Origin: Anastatus disparis
Taxonomy: Eukaryota; Arthropoda; Insecta; Hymenoptera; Eupelmidae
Reading direction: 5' to 3'
DNA: 64,000 nucleotides
Assembly (NCBI GenBank): GCA_017163975.1
Contig: JAFFSR010000136.1
Coordinates: 10,537,501-10,601,500, forward strand
Shown here piece after piece: positions 61,816-64,000 of this stretch; within the stretch, counting starts at the first letter, position 1, and every line of letters begins with the position of its first letter. The position numbers were made by a program, and so were the translations under genes. The notes under the pieces are model-generated. The model did no database searches. It saw nothing but the letters and a program-made list of their open reading frames with translations, and was not told the DNA's origin.

Positions 61816-64000
61816 TTTATACGAAATTATGTAAGAGTAAGAACCAATTATTGTGTATACAGTCATTTGTTGTCTTCTTTTACTATACTTGATTGTAAAA
61901 AAGTAATCGAAAAGTGTTATTTCTAGATTTTATAGCTTTGAAATTCATAAGTCAAAAATAAAAAATTTTTAACTAGTATTCATGATAATCGTTTACTCAC
62001 AAATTTATAAAATACAAAACCATAATCTTTACTTTAATTTTGAAATTTAAAAACTTGTAGCTTAAGAATGAATTTTTAATTCAGAACCAAAGATTAACTT
62101 AAGTTAAAATTTTTATTGTTATTCAACTTTTATGTTTATTATAAAATGAGAGAGAAATTACATTTTTATTCAAACAAAGAAATCATATAAATCTTATTAA
62201 ATTTTGAACTAAAAAATTTGCAATCATTGAGTAATTTATTTAACTTTTAGATATTTTCTTAATTAACTTGAATACAATACTTTGTATCTGTTTTATTTTT
62301 TCAATATTCTTCATTTACAGTGATACAATGGTATCAGTGCTATTATTTTAATTGTTCTTTATTTTGTTTTAGTTGCGATTCACAAAGTTTAATTACGTGT
62401 ATGATAATAATATTTATTTAACTCAACTCGTATGTTCCATTTATATAATTTAATTATTTTCCTAAAACAAATATATTTATTTTACATTATTATATTTTTA
62501 CAAGCGGAAAATTAAATTAAATTTTACTCTAAATGGAACATTGTGGTTTATATAAAAAAAATTAAAGAATTAATACTTCAAAGATAATAATTAAATTATG
62601 TAATTTTAAAATATAATGGAGCATGGATTTCTTTATGCAGTCAATTATATTTCAAGCCATTATTTATATATTACGTAACGTACAATTTAATATTAAAAAA
62701 TTCTTATTGTTGGTACTTTGTAAGTCGAGATCTCGCTTTGTTCAAACGTTTCAAGACCAGATTCATGCAAATGAATTGCAAATATAAAAGCTAACTTTTT
62801 TAAAATCAACAAAAGCTTGATATACATCAAAGTTAAAGAAAAGACAACATCCTTCCACAATAAGTCCTTAAAAAAATGGCGAATATTTCTTTGAATAAAT
62901 TTACAAATACAAGAATTGTTAAATGCTCGCGGTAATCGGAAAGTTTTTGCTAATACACGAATGGAGGGAAGCCAGAGAGAGAGTCAAAGTGTATCAATAT
63001 AAACTTGTGTATGCTTGAGGAACAATGACAAATACTTGGTGTATAACAAAGGAATAAAGGGGAGATGTTATACGAAGACGCTTTCGGAAAACAGATGAGA
63101 AAACAATCAAGCAGATGTTCACGATCGACGGTATATATATACGCGCGCGTACTTTATTGCGTTGATTATTGTTCCGAGCTGCGTGTATCGATATAACCAA
63201 TATTTATCCATTGTCTTTTTCTTTTCTTCGATTTTTCTTTATTGCTGCTTTTGCTCTTTGTTTTTTCCTTTTTTCGCGAGAATAACCGGTCGACTTTAAA
63301 CTTTGTTAAAGGAGCTAAGAATTATGCAGAAATTTTTTATAACTTAACTCGTTGTGCTCAAATTATGTATATTGATAATAAATGTTTTTAATCAATATTT
63401 TTTAAGGTACAAAATTAATAAAACATAAGTTACACATGGTAGAAATAAAGCCGTATAGAAATAAATTACTTTTCTTCATTTCTTGTAAATTATTTTTATA
63501 TAAGAAAGAAAATGAAGCTTTGCCATTGTAAATTACGACAAATGTATACATATTCTAAATAAAATAAAAAAAACTAGAAACTAAATTATAATTTAAAATA
63601 TTTCAAAATATATAATGTAATAAACGTGATACGCGTAAGACTAAAGTACAACAATTTGACGAACAAGGGCTTGGTTTATTCCCTCTTGCTTATGTTTTTA
63701 TAACAAAAAAAAACCTGAATATCCCTCTCATTTTCCGCTCCATTTAAAATTAGCGTAAGAAAGACCGATAAGGGTACAGAGAGTTTTTATTAGTTATTAT
63801 TCACGCATAGCTTGCAAGCTCTATTTTTAGCATTTTTTCTAGTTTGCATACTCTAATTACGTTTTGAATTTAAATTCTAATGTGAAGAAATGTTTTTTTA
63901 ATTAATATTTATAACTAAAATCGTGTGATTGACATCGATAAACATAGTTAATAAAAATTTTGTTAAACCAAGCACGTTTTGAAGAATTCATTATTTTATA
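61816..64000. other. AT-rich stretch with a GC-richer island at 62.9-63.3 kb
   Basis: The island at about 62930-63300 has CG-containing motifs (ACGCGCGCGT at about 63141), a TATATATAC run and a pyrimidine tract, resembling the other islands of the right half. No coding exon is recognised to the end of the window. Confidence 0.4.

Noticed and set aside
1..64000. CRISPR arrays, prokaryotic operons, viral replication or capsid genes
   Set aside because: No regularly spaced repeats and no such protein signatures on either strand; the sequence is eukaryotic.

Overview
This window looks like nuclear DNA of an insect. It is very AT-rich, has split genes with short GT-AG introns, poly-A signals and no bacterial-style operons. 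The best-preserved proteins (ribosomal protein L19, the PRL phosphatase, SmE, PI31, XRCC1, mitochondrial ATPase inhibitor) read like holometabolous insect proteins, and the PRL phosphatase reads most like those of Hymenoptera. A hymenopteran, perhaps a parasitoid wasp, is my inference; no species marker is present.

The left 30 kb carries the genes. From the left: (1) a minus-strand signal-peptide exon at the edge (150-227) with a long pyrimidine-rich upstream region; (2) two adjacent minus-strand genes of the ATPase inhibitor IF1 family, a canonical copy (2788-3676) and a strongly diverged one (1902-2386) with the same three-exon layout and intron phases; (3) a minus-strand Myb/SANT-like DNA-binding protein (4438-6969); (4) about 7 kb without a gene but with a MITE copy and an AGATCT-palindrome cluster; (5) RpL19 on + (14089-15410); (6) SNRPE on - (16515-16799); (7) XRCC1 on + (17608-19525); (8) the proteasome regulator PI31/PSMF1 on + (20776-22557); (9) the PRL-type phosphatase PTP4A on - (25600-28180), whose introns hold a second MITE copy and a tRNA-like pseudogene, followed by a GA-rich probable 5' UTR/promoter zone to about 30.5 kb.

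The right 33 kb (about 30.5-64 kb) has no gene I can establish. It is AT-rich sequence broken by GC-richer islands (about 42.6, 43.9-44.4, 51.9-52.7, 55.25-55.7, 57.2-57.8 and 62.9-63.3 kb). These carry CRE palindromes (TGACGTCA), a CRE-TATA pair, pyrimidine tracts and candidate short first exons, so they may be promoters, enhancers or 5' UTR exons of a gene extending beyond the window, or the inside of a large intron.

The named genes are housekeeping genes with unrelated jobs: mitochondrial ATP synthase control, translation, splicing, single-strand break repair, proteasome regulation and prenylated phosphatase signalling. They do not form one pathway. The most notable observation is the tandem IF1 pair: the second copy keeps intron phases, an FGK motif, Tyr/Lys positions and the coiled-coil isoleucine spacing, but has lost the Gly-rich N-terminal segment and nearly all histidines. 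All splice models were read by eye from sequence alone; no database or transcript evidence was available.
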